64,000 bases of DNA from Nostoc sp. CHAB 5844 (GCF_020829595.1 NZ_JAIVFW010000008.1:1-64000); one strand, 5' to 3'; counted from the first letter of the stretch, positions 8,710 to 18,650 are shown. The notes: generated from the letters alone by a model not told the origin. Made by a program: numbers and translations.

Positions 8710-10023
8710 ATGTCAATGGTTAGTCTACCAGGTTTAAAAGAATTAATTGAAAGTATTAGTCGTGAGCGGAATTTACCTCGTCTAGCAGTTCAATCAGCGA
8801 TTAGAGAAGCACTGCTGAAAGGTTATGAACGTTATCGTCGCGCTCAAAATTTAGAACGCAAGCAATTTGATGAAGATTACTTTGATAATTTTGAAGTTGA
8901 ACTAGATATTGATGACGAAGGATTTCGGGTTCTCTCGACAAAAACCATCGTTGAAGAAGTTAGTAATACCGACCATCAAATTTCTTTAGACGAAGTACAA
9001 CAAGTTGCCCCAGAAGCACAGTTAGGCGATTCTGTGGTTTTGGATGTCACCCCCGACCAAGGAGAATTTGGGCGCATGGCCGCCATGCAAACCAAGCAAG
9101 TCTTGGCGCAAAAATTACGGGATCAACAACGCCAAATGGTGCAGGAAGAGTTCCAAGACTTAGAAGGAACTGTACTGCAAGCCAGAGTTCTACGATTTGA
9201 AAGGCAATCGGTAATTTTGGCAGTCAGCAGTACTTTTGGTCAGCCAGAAGTAGAAGCCGAATTACCAAAGCGAGAACAGCTACCAAACGATAACTATCGG
9301 GCTAATGCTACCTTTAAGGTCTACCTGAAGAAAGTTTCCCAAGGTCAACAGCGGGGGCCACAACTGTTGGTATCTCGTGCTGATGCCGGGTTAGTAGTTT
9401 ATTTATTCGCCAACGAAGTCCCAGAAATCGAAGACGAAGTAGTGCGGATAGTCGCCGTAGCGCGAGAAGCGAATCCGCCATCTCGTTATGTCGGCCCCCG
9501 GACTAAAATCGCTGTAGATACGTTAGACCGGGATGTTGACCCAGTAGGCGCTTGTATTGGCGCTAGGGGATCACGAATTCAAGTAGTAGTTAATGAACTA
9601 CGCGGCGAAAAAATTGATGTGATTCGCTGGTCTCCCGACCCTGCCACATATATTGCCAACGCCTTGAGTCCAGCTAGGGTAGATGAAGTCCGGCTAATGG
9701 ATCCTGAAACTCGGCAAACTCACGTATTGGTAGCCGAAGACCAACTGAGTTTGGCTATTGGTAAAGAAGGGCAGAACGTTCGCCTAGCCGCCCGCCTCAC
9801 TGGTTGGAAAATTGATATTAAAGATAAAGCCAAGTACGACCATGCAGGCGAAGATGCGAAATTTGCGGCTGCCCGTGCTAAAGCTCAACTAGAGCAAGAA
9901 CAGATGGAACTAGAGGAAGATGACATAGAACTAGAAGAAGATGACATGGAATTAGAAGAATTAGAGGAGGAAAATCAAAAAGAATTGGAGGATGAATCTT
10001 TTGATCCTGATGAAGAAGAGTAA
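8710..10023 (+). CDS. nusA: transcription termination/antitermination factor NusA
   Basis: The 437 residues contain the NusA N-terminal domain ([27 protein letters not shown]), an S1 domain (about 135-200), and two KH domains ([18 protein letters not shown] and [20 protein letters not shown]). The C-terminus is a strongly acidic tail of about 45 residues ([11 protein letters not shown]) in place of the extra acidic repeats of enterobacterial NusA, as in other cyanobacteria. The start at ATG 8710 has a good ribosome binding site, AGGAG at 8698-8702; an in-frame TTG at 8704 is less likely. NusA binds RNA polymerase and affects pausing and termination, so it could act on the hairpin in its own operon leader. 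Confidence 0.96.
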   Translation: MSMVSLPGLKELIESISRERNLPRLAVQSAIREALLKGYERYRRAQNLERKQFDEDYFDNFEVELDIDDEGFRVLSTKTIVEEVSNTDHQISLDEVQQVAPEAQLGDSVVLDVTPDQGEFGRMAAMQTKQVLAQKLRDQQRQMVQEEFQDLEGTVLQARVLRFERQSVILAVSSTFGQPEVEAELPKREQLPNDNYRANATFKVYLKKVSQGQQRGPQLLVSRADAGLVVYLFANEVPEIEDEVVRIVAVAREANPPSRYVGPRTKIAVDTLDRDVDPVGACIGARGSRIQVVVNELRGEKIDVIRWSPDPATYIANALSPARVDEVRLMDPETRQTHVLVAEDQLSLAIGKEGQNVRLAARLTGWKIDIKDKAKYDHAGEDAKFAAARAKAQLEQEQMELEEDDIELEEDDMELEELEEENQKELEDESFDPDEEE

Positions 10024-10220
10024 TTTTCTAGCTTTGGTCAGTTCTGCTAATATTTACCTCAGTAAGAGTTTTAATAATTACTTGAGAAAAGATGAGGTAT
10101 AAGTCAAAGATTAGCTGTGCTAACTTAACTTGGCTCTAAAACTGCTGACATAGAATTCCTAATGGAATCAATAAAAAATCCAAAATTCCTAGTTAGCAAA
10201 GATTATTTACAGTGGGGTAA

Positions 10221-10257
10221 ATCCAAAATCCAAAATCCAAAATCCAAAATCCAAAAT
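10221..10257. repeat. heptamer tandem repeat (ATCCAAA, 5 copies)
   Basis: Five consecutive ATCCAAA units lie between nusA and the ylxR homologue. It is an STRR-type low-complexity repeat and has no coding capacity. Confidence 0.85.
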
Positions 10258-10285
10258 TGTTTGACCTCATGCCTGTAACAAACTG

Positions 10286-10543
10286 ATGAAACCGAATTAT
10301 CGGCGTTGTATTAGTTGTCGCAAAGTCGGCTTGAAGCAAGACTTTTGGCGGATTGTCCGCGTCTTTCCGTCTGGAAAGGTACAATTAGATGAGGGCATGG
10401 GGCGTTCTGCCTATATTTGTCCGCAAGCAAGTTGCTTGCAAGCGGCAAACAAAAAGAATAGATTAGGGCGATCGCTACAAGCATCAGTGCCAGAAACACT
10501 GTATCAAACATTGTGGCAACGTCTAGCCCCAAGTCATCAGTAA
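10286..10543 (+). CDS. rnpM: YlxR-type RNA-binding protein (RnpM, DUF448)
   Basis: The 85 residues carry the family hallmarks: RRCISCRK near the N-terminus, LxRIVR-like FWRIVRVFPSGKV, and GRSAYICPQASCLQAA. YlxR proteins sit between nusA and infB in most bacteria; the Bacillus member modulates RNase P and is named RnpM. In cyanobacteria the function is less certain. The ATG at 10286 has no obvious Shine-Dalgarno sequence. The neighbour ylxQ, often present in Firmicutes, is absent here. Confidence 0.93.
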   Translation: MKPNYRRCISCRKVGLKQDFWRIVRVFPSGKVQLDEGMGRSAYICPQASCLQAANKKNRLGRSLQASVPETLYQTLWQRLAPSHQ

Positions 10544-11026
10544 AATTAAATATCAGGTTGAAAAACTTTGTGGCGGTAATCTCCAGAGATTTGTGCTGAA
10601 AGCCGAACTACTCGTGCTGAAGACACACCCTCTGCAATTGTTGGGGTTAGTGCCAAAATAGTAAATGGGTGTGGTCAGCAAGCGGCTTTTTAATTTAAAA
10701 AGAAACGCAGCAATACTCCCAACAAGTTTTACTCGATTGTGTTGTGGAAGACTCAGAATCAGCAAAACAAACAACTACAGAATGGCAACCTGGTAGCGCT
10801 CAGGCGCAGTTCGGCATCAAAAGTTCCCATAAAAAGTTTTTATGGGAGCCTGTTAACAGCCAGTTTTGGCCCAGATGCCAACGTTAACCTGAAACATCTC
10901 TCTTTCCTGATTGGAGGCACCGGCAAAATTACCAAGGGCAACCGAAAAACAGTGATCTAAGGATGGAGATGTCGCACTCCCAGGCAACCATCCGCCAAAA
11001 AACTGTAAATTAAAGGGGAAGAGTGG
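10544..11026 (+). other. long infB 5' region with perfect inverted repeat
   Basis: 483 bases between rnpM and infB show no convincing gene; an open frame at 10739-10960 has no family resemblance. An 11-bp perfect inverted repeat with a one-base centre lies at 10825-10847 (TCCCATAAAAA / TTTTTATGGGA). A ribosome binding site AGGGGAAGAG precedes the infB ATG. The length suggests a structured leader for infB. Confidence 0.5.
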
Positions 11027-14000
11027 ATGAACAACGGCAAAGTTAGAATCTATGAATTATCAAAGGAATTGAATTTGGATAACAAAGAGCTATTAGCAAT
11101 TTGCGACCAGCTCAATATTGCGGTCAAAAGCCATAGCAGCACAATTTCAGAATCAGAGGCAGAACGAATCCGGACGGCTGCCGAAAAATTGGCAGTAACG
11201 AATGGAACACCTAAAAGAGAACTAGGAACAACCAATCACAAACCAAATTCACACCAAACTGGCTCTCATAGCCGACCAGCACCACCATCACACAAACAAC
11301 AAATTTTGGAAATTCGCAAACCCAAAATATTGAGAAATCCTAACACCAATGCCCCAGAGGCATCAGTTGCTAATAATCAATTTGCTTCTTCTGAAGTCAA
11401 TTCTCCTGCACCTCCACGGCCCTTCGCTACACCAGTCTCATCCATGAAGCCGACGGCACCAACCCGACCTGTACCCCGGAATCAGTCTGAGAACTCACAA
11501 GCACCTGCTGTCACAGACGCAACCCCAAAACAGAATACGCAAGTATCAGAAAATATAGCAGCGGAAAAACCAGAAAGAGCGCCTTCGCACAAGCAAAGGC
11601 CGGAAAAACCTCAAAAACCGCAATTATCTGCACCACCAGCTAGACCAGAGGCGGAAAAAGCCTCAATTAGTGGTCTGTCAAGTTCGGCAGAAAAACCCAT
11701 CCTCAAACGCGATCGCGATCAGGTTAAACCTACTAAGGGTGGTAAACCATCTGCCACAGAAGCACCACAAGCACCAGTGCAGAAACAGGGTCGTACCACT
11801 CCGGGCCCTGTCAAACCAGAGCAGAAAACGCATCGACCCACTGCACCAGGATCAGGAGACAGTCCACGTCCGCAAAGGCCAGTACGACCATCAGAACAAG
11901 TGGCAGCAATGCCAGTGGCAACTCCGCCTAGCAGACCAGCAGCCGGAGCAACAGCAAAAATCGCAGCCGATGATGATGCTGTCGTCCCAGATCTGTTAGA
12001 TTTGAAACGGCCAACGCCACCTCGGATAGCCAAAGGTGGGAAAAAGTGGCAAGAAGAGGAAATAATTGACGAAGTTAAAGAGAAAGCAGGCAAAGGCGGC
12101 CCTAAAGGTAAGCGAGTCAAACCAATTCTGGACGATGACTTTGAAGATGATGATTTGCTAGATGAAGAAGGTCTAGAAATCCCCGCTACTGTCCAGGCAA
12201 GTCTTTCGATCGCTCGTCCTCCCAAACCAAAAGCAGCTCGACCAGCACAACCTGTAGCAGCCACAGTGATCGCAGCGCCAACTTCTAGAGCTAAGAAATC
12301 TAGCTCTCATCGCGGCGAACAGAACCGTCGTCAAGAAGCAGCAGAGCCAAAACGCGATCGCCCAGAAAAAATCGTGGTGACAGGCCCAATGACTGTGCAA
12401 GAACTCGCCAATGAATTGGTGGTGGCGGATACAGAGATTGTGAAAATCCTGTTCCTCAAAGGCATGGCGGTGAGTATTACCCAAAATTTGGATATCCCGA
12501 CCATTACCTTGGTAGGTAAAGAGCTAGAAGTAGAAGTCGAAACCGCCGAACCAGAAGCAGAAGCGCGGAAAGTCACAGAAATGATCGACGTAGAAGATTT
12601 AGAACATCTCCATCGTCGTCCGCCAGTCGTGACAATTATGGGTCACGTTGACCACGGTAAAACAACTTTACTCGACTCAATTCGCAAAACCAAAGTCGCT
12701 GCCGGAGAAGCTGGTGGTATAACCCAACACATTGGTGCATACCATGTAGACATAGAACATGAAAGTAAGCCCCATCAGATAGTATTTTTAGATACTCCTG
12801 GTCACGAAGCGTTTACCGCCATGCGGGCGCGTGGTGCTAGGGTGACAGACATTGCCGTTTTGGTAGTGGCAGCAGATGATGGTGTGCGTCCCCAAACAGT
12901 GGAAGCTATTAGCCATGCTCAAGCCGCAGAAGTGCCAATTGTTGTGGCCATCAACAAAATAGATAAAGAAGGCGCACAGCCAGACAGAGTTAAACAAGAA
13001 CTCACCCAATATGGTTTAACCCCAGAAGAATGGGGTGGTGAGACAATCATGGTTCCTGTAAGTGCAATTAAGGGTGAAAACCTAGATACGCTACTGGAAA
13101 TGATTCTGTTAGTAGCAGAAGTCGGCGAACTTTCTGCTAACCCTGATCGCCTTGCTAGAGGCACAGTGATTGAAGCCCACCTGGATAAAGCCAAGGGAGC
13201 AGTTGCTACCTTGCTAATTCAAAACGGGACTCTGCACGTCGGAGATATGCTGGTCGCTGGTTCAGCCTTTGGTAAAGTCCGAGCAATGGTCGATGACCGT
13301 GGTCGCCGAGTCGAAGTTGCTTCACCTTCCTTCGCCGTTGAGGTGCTGGGTTTAAGTGATGTACCCGCAGCTGGGGATGAATTCGAGGTCTTCGAGAACG
13401 AAAAAGAAGCCCGTGCCATAGCAGGCGATCGCGCCGACAAACAACGTCTGTCACGACTGTTACAGGGACGCGTCACCCTCACAACCTTATCGGCACAAGC
13501 ACAAGAAGGCGAGTTGAAAGAACTCAACTTAATCTTGAAAGCCGACGTGCAAGGTTCTGTAGAAGCGATCGTGGGATCGCTCAAGCAAATCCCGCAAAAC
13601 GAAGTGCAAATCCGGATGCTGTTAGCATCGGCAGGGGAAATCACCCAAACAGACATTGACTTAGCGGCCGCCAGTGGCGCAGTCATTATTGGCTTTAACA
13701 CCACCTACGCCAGTGGCGCAAGACAAGCCGCCGATGAGGCTGGTGTCGATGTTCGCGAGTATAACATTATCTATAAACTCCTCGAAGACATCCAAGGAGC
13801 GTTGGAAGGTCTATTAGAACCAGAGTTGGTCGAAGAACCCCTTGGTCAGTGCGAAGTCCGTGCTGTCTTCCCAGTCGGCAAGGGAGCCGTTGCCGGTTGT
13901 TATGTGCAATCTGGCAAGCTAGTGCGTAACTGCAAACTGCGTGTGCGTCGTGGCGGTAAAGTCATCTACGAAGGTGTGCTTGACTCCCTCAAACGGATCA

Positions 14001-14137
14001 AAGATGATGTACGTGAAGTTAATGCCGGTTATGAATGCGGTATTAACGTAGACAAGTTCCATGACTGGGTGGAAGGCGACATTATTGAAGCCTTCCAGAT
14101 GGTTACGAAACGCCGTACTCTCACTTTGACAAGATAG
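11027..14137 (+). CDS. infB: translation initiation factor IF-2
   Basis: The 1036 residues comprise an IF2-N module ([24 protein letters not shown]), then about 400 low-complexity residues rich in Pro, Lys, Ala and Gln, a second IF2-N-like module ([21 protein letters not shown]), and the GTPase core. GTP motifs are GHVDHGKT (539-546), DTPGHEAF and NKIDKEG. The C-terminal domains that bind fMet-tRNA follow ([22 protein letters not shown]). IF-2 delivers initiator tRNA to the 30S subunit. The length agrees with other cyanobacterial IF-2 proteins, which have a long linker. Confidence 0.97.
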   Translation: MNNGKVRIYELSKELNLDNKELLAICDQLNIAVKSHSSTISESEAERIRTAAEKLAVTNGTPKRELGTTNHKPNSHQTGSHSRPAPPSHKQQILEIRKPKILRNPNTNAPEASVANNQFASSEVNSPAPPRPFATPVSSMKPTAPTRPVPRNQSENSQAPAVTDATPKQNTQVSENIAAEKPERAPSHKQRPEKPQKPQLSAPPARPEAEKASISGLSSSAEKPILKRDRDQVKPTKGGKPSATEAPQAPVQKQGRTTPGPVKPEQKTHRPTAPGSGDSPRPQRPVRPSEQVAAMPVATPPSRPAAGATAKIAADDDAVVPDLLDLKRPTPPRIAKGGKKWQEEEIIDEVKEKAGKGGPKGKRVKPILDDDFEDDDLLDEEGLEIPATVQASLSIARPPKPKAARPAQPVAATVIAAPTSRAKKSSSHRGEQNRRQEAAEPKRDRPEKIVVTGPMTVQELANELVVADTEIVKILFLKGMAVSITQNLDIPTITLVGKELEVEVETAEPEAEARKVTEMIDVEDLEHLHRRPPVVTIMGHVDHGKTTLLDSIRKTKVAAGEAGGITQHIGAYHVDIEHESKPHQIVFLDTPGHEAFTAMRARGARVTDIAVLVVAADDGVRPQTVEAISHAQAAEVPIVVAINKIDKEGAQPDRVKQELTQYGLTPEEWGGETIMVPVSAIKGENLDTLLEMILLVAEVGELSANPDRLARGTVIEAHLDKAKGAVATLLIQNGTLHVGDMLVAGSAFGKVRAMVDDRGRRVEVASPSFAVEVLGLSDVPAAGDEFEVFENEKEARAIAGDRADKQRLSRLLQGRVTLTTLSAQAQEGELKELNLILKADVQGSVEAIVGSLKQIPQNEVQIRMLLASAGEITQTDIDLAAASGAVIIGFNTTYASGARQAADEAGVDVREYNIIYKLLEDIQGALEGLLEPELVEEPLGQCEVRAVFPVGKGAVAGCYVQSGKLVRNCKLRVRRGGKVIYEGVLDSLKRIKDDVREVNAGYECGINVDKFHDWVEGDIIEAFQMVTKRRTLTLTR

Positions 14138-14291
14138 TGGTTAACACTAAGTGCTGAGTTTAAGTAAAAGTTCAAGTGTATGGAACTAAAAATAAGTTAG
14201 TTCCACACTTAAAACTTAAAATATAAAACTCAGCACTCAGCACTCAGCGTTCGACTGAGCGCTCACGCAGAATTCACTCAGCACTTTCACT

Positions 14292-14921
14292 ATGTCCTCG
14301 TTTCGCTCTGAACCTATATTGTGGATTCACATTGCTGGATTAGCAACACTGCCAATTTTTTTGGTGTTGTGCTTATTATTCTTAGCTATCGGTGAGCCAC
14401 TTTTACCAATGTGGGCAGAACTACTATTAGTAGCCACTATCGGCACAAGCCCACTGTTGTGGATGCAGCTACGCCGTCCATTTTATATATATTCTCTTTT
14501 GGGAATAGCTCTTAAACCTGAAAATCTGACCGAGCAACAGCGTAAAATACTTTGTTTAATCAATACTAAGTTAAACCGTGTGCTGTCTCTGGTAACAGCA
14601 ATAATATTAACTGGAGTACTATGGCAGCTTTACAAGGTTGTTCCCCAGGTGCAACATTTAGTCAGCTTTTTGCCACAGTGGCGTGGCTTAGGCTTACTGT
14701 TAGCTGCTTTAGCTTTTTTAGCCAGTAATTTATTTTTACAAGTTCCCGTAAGTGTGGCACGAATTTTAGTGACAAATGACACAGAATTTTCTGCCCTAGA
14801 ACCGTTATCTTTAGAAAAGATCAAGCATGATTTCACTATTTTAGGGGTGCAAGTTAATCAAATTTTACCCAGGTTGTTTCAATCCTTAATCGGGATCAAT
14901 AGAAACTCGCAGCAGCCCTAA
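14292..14921 (+). CDS. cyanobacterial low-complexity tail membrane protein
   Basis: The 209 residues have four predicted membrane segments: ILWIHIAGLATLPIFLVLCL, WAELLLVATIGTSPLLW, VLSLVTAIILTGVLWQLY and GLGLLLAALAFLASNLFLQ. A soluble C-terminus follows (SLEKIKHDFTILGVQVNQIL). It matches my memory of a small cyanobacterial family often found just downstream of infB; the function is unknown. In this copy the eponymous low-complexity tail is short or missing. It probably shares the infB transcript, with a 154-base gap that contains STRR-like sequence. Confidence 0.7.
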   Translation: MSSFRSEPILWIHIAGLATLPIFLVLCLLFLAIGEPLLPMWAELLLVATIGTSPLLWMQLRRPFYIYSLLGIALKPENLTEQQRKILCLINTKLNRVLSLVTAIILTGVLWQLYKVVPQVQHLVSFLPQWRGLGLLLAALAFLASNLFLQVPVSVARILVTNDTEFSALEPLSLEKIKHDFTILGVQVNQILPRLFQSLIGINRNSQQP

Positions 14922-15033
14922 AAATCGGAACTTGATAAATATTTCGCAGAGTATACACTGTCTCATAGAGGCAGCTTTGTATTTGCTCAAAACGAAAACT
15001 GCCATAACTGTTTAAGTTGAGGAATAAGGGACT

Positions 15034-15231
15034 ATGACTCCAACTCCTGCTGCTAGTAATCGCCAATATCCCGCTGATAGTGAAATTTGGCATAGCCTTA
15101 AATGTGCGATCGCTACTAGTTCCGGTTTTCAACGCTGGCAACTAGAACGCCATGCCCAATTACATGGGCTACGCTTGGAACAGCAAGTACAAAAATATTT
15201 AAGAGAAACTTTAGAAACTTTAGCTTATTAA
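15034..15231 (+). CDS. small conserved hypothetical protein
   Basis: The 65 residues are soluble and helical (AADSEIWHSLKCAIATSSGFQRWQ-type pattern, then a coiled-coil-like RLEQQVQKYLRETLETLAY). Composition and codon use are like real genes here, and it lies 112 bases after the membrane protein, ahead of the terminator at 15378. I recognise no domain and infer no function. Confidence 0.55.
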   Translation: MTPTPAASNRQYPADSEIWHSLKCAIATSSGFQRWQLERHAQLHGLRLEQQVQKYLRETLETLAY

Positions 15232-15641
15232 AATTATAGCCATAGCCAAGGTAGTTAGGACATCGGTAAATGGTAAAACTGAGACAGTAAAAGACTTTTA
15301 ACTCTGTCACCTGTCACCTATTACCTGTCCCCTGCTATAAGTAAATTTAGTTAATTTGCTTGTAAGCATTAAATTTGAAGGGAAGCATTCTGACAGTGCT
15401 TCCCTTTAGTTTTGGCTAAAAAAATTACAAAAATTTTGGTTGATCGACTTCTGTGCGATCGCATCTGCTAGTTTACTACGGGCGATGTCTGGTGACAAAA
15501 AGCACTGCTATGCATTTCTGATGATGGGGTTGATGTGGGCGATCGCTCTGATTTGTTGCGGATAGGAATTGTTCATAGTTAATGGTATAGCATAAAAGCA
15601 TAGTCTAACTTAATAGACTTCTTGGATTTTTAAGATGACTT
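15232..15641. other. intergenic region with terminator and repeat
   Basis: It contains low-complexity sequence (15300-15340), the terminator at 15378-15406 and, at 15475-15550, the first copy of the GT-rich repeat (ATGGGGTTGATGTGGGCGAT followed by CGC) that recurs through the island to 18970. Confidence 0.7.
15378..15406 (+). terminator. rho-independent terminator of the infB block
   Basis: A 10-bp perfect stem (AAGGGAAGCA 15378-15387 / TGCTTCCCTT 15397-15406) with a 9-base loop and a T-rich tail. It closes the rightward rimP-nusA-rnpM-infB transcript. Confidence 0.8.
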
Positions 15642-15875
15642 ATGGAGTTGAAGCAGAATATTAGAGCAGTCATTCATTTAGGCGAACAGCACGGATACGT
15701 AGCAGAATGTCTAGAAGTTTCCGTAGTAACTCAGGGAGAGACTCTGGATGAAGTTGTTCATAACCTTCGTGAAGCAGTCGCTTTACATTTAGAAGACGAA
15801 GATCCAACTCAATTTGGCTTAGTAGACAAACCTTCTCTACTGGTAACTTTTGAACTCCAACCAGAATATGCCTAG
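15642..15875 (+). CDS. hicB: HicB-type antitoxin
   Basis: The 77 residues have the partial RNase H-like fold of HicB antitoxins: RAVIHLGEQHGYVAECLEVSVVTQGETLDEVVHNLREAVALHLE. The HicB family neutralises HicA mRNA interferases; many short cyanobacterial forms lack the C-terminal DNA-binding region, as here. Its last eight bases overlap the start of the hicA gene, which implies translational coupling. Confidence 0.85.
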   Translation: MELKQNIRAVIHLGEQHGYVAECLEVSVVTQGETLDEVVHNLREAVALHLEDEDPTQFGLVDKPSLLVTFELQPEYA

Positions 15876-16011
15876 ACTCAAAAGATTATCAGGTGCTGAG
15901 GTTGTTGAGATTTTGGGTGAGTTTGGCTTTGAGGTACACAGCCAAAAGGGTAGTCATATTAAGTTGCGTCGTTCTGGTGTAGAACAAACAGAAACTTTAA
16001 CAATAAGCTAA
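15868..16011 (+). CDS. hicA: HicA-type toxin, C-terminally shortened
   Basis: The 47 residues (MPRLKRLSGAEVVEILGEFG, then FEVHSQKGSHIKLRR) are a clear HicA N-terminal half. They include the helix, the GSH motif with the catalytic histidine, and the following strand. The frame then stops after ETLTIS, where family members continue with a VPNHxELxxGTLRxI segment. That second half is missing, and the following sequence does not restore it in another frame. The toxin is therefore probably inactive or a pseudogene while its antitoxin is intact. A separate HicA relic, missing the opposite end, lies at 3269-3468. Confidence 0.7.
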   Translation: MPRLKRLSGAEVVEILGEFGFEVHSQKGSHIKLRRSGVEQTETLTIS

Positions 16012-17045
16012 TAATCATTTAATTTGCTTGTTGAGACCGCAAGGGGGCAGGGGAGCAGGGGAGAGGGTTTGAAGTTTTTCCCCAAAATTTCAATTGTGCA
16101 ACTTGTAAGCACAAAAGCTTACCATTACATCGGCAGTTAGATACAGGAACTTGCAAAACTATTTTTAGACAGGCAAGTAAATACATTCCTGAAGAAGAAC
16201 TTTTTCCATTCTTTTACGAGTAAAGTAAGTAGCCAATTCTTGCAAATAAGCGATAAGTGAAGCTTAATGTCTTCTGCATATCGCTAACAATAAAACCTAT
16301 CCTACATATCACTGTGAATTTATGCGATCGCTCTCTTATACCATTTCACTAAAAATTTGATACATATGTAGGTTGGGGCTTCTTTGTCTACGCATGATAA
16401 GTACTTTGTAAGATAGTAAAGTTAATATATTTACCTTAGAAAATATCCGTATTGATCAGCCTGAGAGAATTTTGGCAAATCTGCAACAACTTTTGCTACA
16501 AGCGATAGTTGTGATAAATGCGCGAACTACTGAAATGAGAAAGCATTTAAGCTAAATGAGTTAATAAACCGCGGTTTGCTTGCGGAAAACACCAAATTGA
16601 GAAAGCATTTAAGCTAAATGAGTTAACAAACTGCGGTTTGCTTGCGGAAAACACCAAAATGAGAAAGCATTTGAGTTAAATGAGTTAACAAACTGCGGTT
16701 TGCTTACTCAATTTACTGAAATGAGAAAGTAATTAGGCATTTTGAGAAAGATTTTGCGATCGCATTTTTTTTGATGAGGTTGATGTAGGCGATGTCTACG
16801 ACGATGCTCCCCCTACGCACTCTGAGCAACTGTTTCCAATGAGCGAGCGCACTTTTAGTATGGGTTGGTGTGGGCGATGTCTACGAAAGATTACGCCTAC
16901 GCACGAAGAACAACAGATAAGCAAAATAACACCAAAGCACGTTTTTGATAATTTTGTTAAAATTTTTGAGTAGGTATTATCTACCTGCTCTGCTAAAAAG
17001 CAAATTCATTTGATTAGCTTACAAAATTAATCGAGGTAATTAAAC
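16012..17045. other. 1-kb gene-free stretch with repeats
   Basis: No gene seen. From left to right it holds a GGGGCAGGGGAGCAGGGGAG purine run, a TATACCATTTCACTAAAAAT stretch like the end of the element at 61658, the 62-bp tandem array (16537-16735), and two copies of the GT-rich island repeat (16765-16900). The vapB-like promoter must be in the last 100 bases. Confidence 0.7.
16537..16735. repeat. 62-bp tandem repeat, 3 full units plus a partial
   Basis: Units start with GAGAAAGCATTT at 16537, 16599 and 16661 and a truncated one (GAGAAAGTAATT) at 16723, giving an exact 62-base period. Each unit contains a near-palindrome AAACYGCGGTTT (perfect in unit 1, AAACCGCGGTTT). Units 1 and 2 end GCTTGCGGAAAACACC; unit 3 diverges at that end. 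There are no unique spacers, so it is not a CRISPR array. Confidence 0.9.
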
Positions 17046-17255
17046 ATGAAATTAACAGCAACAGAACAAGGCTTATTAATTCCTAAAGAACTATTAGGAG
17101 GAAACCAAGAATTTGAGATTATTCAAGAACAAGGAAAAATTATTATTACTAGCATCAAAAAAGGATACTCTATTTGGGATTTAGGTTCAAATCCTGTGGA
17201 ATGTGATGTTAGAGATGGTGCAATTAACCACGATCATTATCTCTATGAACAATGA
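17046..17255 (+). CDS. AbrB-like antitoxin of a VapBC-type pair
   Basis: The 69 residues begin with a swapped-hairpin AbrB-like fold (LTATEQGLLIPKELLGG, then FEIIQEQGKIIITSI), the DNA-binding part of many PIN-toxin antitoxins. An acidic C-terminal segment (DLGSNPVECDVRDGAINHDH) probably binds the toxin. The stop overlaps the toxin start by four bases (ATGA, 17252-17255), typical of coupled toxin-antitoxin genes. Confidence 0.8.
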   Translation: MKLTATEQGLLIPKELLGGNQEFEIIQEQGKIIITSIKKGYSIWDLGSNPVECDVRDGAINHDHYLYEQ

Positions 17256-17665
17256 AAAATATCTACTTTTTAGATACCAGCTATATTTTAGCTCTGGAAC
17301 TCAAAAATGAAGATGCTCATCAAAAAGTATTACAAAACTGGGCTATTTTAATAAAATCCAAACCTTTTTTAATAACAACAACATATATTTTTGATGAAGT
17401 AGTTACTTTTTTTAATAGTCGAAACCTTAATTATAAAGCAGTTGAAGTTGGTAATCGGTTATTGGCAAGTCCTGATATAGAATTAATTGAAATTGATCAA
17501 ACTCTATTTAATCAAGGATGGAAATATTTTCAAAAGCATAAAGACAAATCTTATTCTCTCACAGATTGTTTATCATTTATCGTTATGCAACAACGAGAGA
17601 TTGTTACCGCTTTAACCTTAGATAATCATTTTTCTCAAGCTGGATTTCAAATTTTACCATTATAA
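17252..17665 (+). CDS. vapC: PIN-domain toxin (VapC-like)
   Basis: The 137 residues have the PIN pattern: FLDTSYILAL with the first Asp, TTTYIFDEVVTFF with the Glu, YSLTDCLSFIVMQ with the Asp, and ALTLDNHFSQAGF with the last acidic position. All four metal-binding acidic sites are present, so the nuclease looks intact. VapC toxins cleave tRNA or rRNA and are held in check by the upstream partner. The pair is AT-rich relative to neighbouring housekeeping genes and sits between copies of the island repeat, consistent with acquisition. Confidence 0.88.
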   Translation: MKNIYFLDTSYILALELKNEDAHQKVLQNWAILIKSKPFLITTTYIFDEVVTFFNSRNLNYKAVEVGNRLLASPDIELIEIDQTLFNQGWKYFQKHKDKSYSLTDCLSFIVMQQREIVTALTLDNHFSQAGFQILPL

Positions 17666-17699
17666 ATTCAGTACTGTCCGTTTGTTCATTTTGAGAAGA

Positions 17700-17860
17700 T
17701 AATTTGTTGATGAGGTTGATGTAGGCGATGTCTGACGACAAGAAGCAGAGCTTCTACGCTTTTCTGGTGATGGGGTTGATGTGGGCGATCGCACTTTTAA
17801 ATGATGGGTGATGATGTGGGCGATCGCACTTATGGTGATGGGGTTGATTTGGGCGATCGC
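17700..17860. repeat. GT-rich island repeat cluster, copies between vapC and xisH
   Basis: Four tandemly placed variants of TGATGGGGTTGATGTGGGCG followed by ATCGC appear at about 17706-17730, 17767-17792, 17801-17827 and 17833-17860. The first is followed by GCGATGTCTGACGACAAGAA and GCAGAGCTTCTACGC, containing the small hairpin AGAAGC-AGA-GCTTCT. The latter block recurs almost unchanged at 18841-18873. Confidence 0.8.
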
Positions 17861-17907
17861 TTGCAATATGATGTTAAAATTGAGGTGTATGTACTTGAAA
17901 AATCTTG

Positions 17908-18324
17908 ATGCCTGCTAAGGATATTTACCATAATGCTGTGAGATTTGCATTAATTAAGGATGGCTGGAAGATTTTAACAGAAGATTATACTTTGGAATAT
18001 GGTGGCGATCGCTTATATGTAGATATTGCAGCCGAGAAATCAATTGCAGCAGAAAAACAGGGTCAAAAAATTCTTGTAGAAGTCAAAAGTTTTTTAGGTC
18101 GCTCATTTATTAATGACTTAGAGCAAGCTGTAGGACAGTATGTTGTTTATCGAGATATTTTGTTAGAGACAGAATTAGATTTTGAATTATATTTAGCGAT
18201 TACACAAGTAACTTATAAAAGTTATTTTCAACGCCAGTTAACCCAGATGATTATCAATCGCAATCAAGTTAAATTGTTAATCGTTGATAGCGAAAGTGAG
18301 GTAATTGTGCAATGGATAGATTAA
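17908..18324 (+). CDS. xisH: XisH-family protein
   Basis: The 138 residues start MPAKDIYHNAVRFALIKDGW, the signature of XisH, and include the nuclease-like core GGDRLYVDIAAEK..ILVEVKSF. This arrangement resembles PD-(D/E)XK folds (D, then ExK). XisH and XisI were first found as controlling factors for excision of the fdxN element in Anabaena, but cyanobacteria carry many xisHI pairs outside such elements, and a toxin-antitoxin-like role is possible. The start at ATG 17908 is preferred to a TTG one codon upstream. It overlaps xisI by 13 bases. Confidence 0.92.
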   Translation: MPAKDIYHNAVRFALIKDGWKILTEDYTLEYGGDRLYVDIAAEKSIAAEKQGQKILVEVKSFLGRSFINDLEQAVGQYVVYRDILLETELDFELYLAITQVTYKSYFQRQLTQMIINRNQVKLLIVDSESEVIVQWID

Positions 18325-18650
18325 AGCATTACCGTCAAATAATCCTAGAAATTTTAACAGAGTATCATCAACTAAATGAAAAATCTGGTTCTAAAACTGA
18401 GAGTGTTTTAGCCTTTGATGAGGTACACGATCAGTATCTTTTATTGTTGATGGGTTGGCACAAAGATGAGCGGATTAAGAGTGTGATGATTCATATCCGT
18501 TTAAAGGATAACAAAATTTGGATTGAGGAAGATTGGACAGAAGATGGAGTGGCGACAGATTTGTTAAACAAAGGGATTGCACGAGAGGAAATTGTTTTAG
18601 CGTTTCATCCACCTCATGTGAGACAATATACTGAATTTGCGATTGCCTAA
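18312..18650 (+). CDS. xisI: XisI-family protein
   Basis: The 112 residues start MDRLKHYRQIILEILTEYHQ and contain the family motifs DEVHDQYLLLLMGWHKDERI, VMIHIRLKDNKIWIEEDWTEDG, and GIAREEIVLAFHPPHVR. Its overlap with xisH (13 bases, ATG at 18312) shows they are one transcription and translation unit. Full length, no damage visible. No fdxN or recombinase gene is near, so this pair is not tied to a recognisable excision element here. Confidence 0.92.
   Translation: MDRLKHYRQIILEILTEYHQLNEKSGSKTESVLAFDEVHDQYLLLLMGWHKDERIKSVMIHIRLKDNKIWIEEDWTEDGVATDLLNKGIAREEIVLAFHPPHVRQYTEFAIA

Noticed and set aside
10739-10960. 73-codon frame in the infB leader as a YlxQ/L7Ae-like protein
   Set aside because: No similarity to L7Ae proteins; it includes the palindrome at 10825-10847 and lacks a ribosome binding site.
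16537-16735. CRISPR-like array
   Set aside because: The whole 62-bp unit is repeated with no unique spacers, and no cas genes are in the window.
18312-18650. xisI as part of an fdxN-type excision element
   Set aside because: No recombinase, fdxN or nifB sequence nearby; xisHI pairs occur widely outside such elements.
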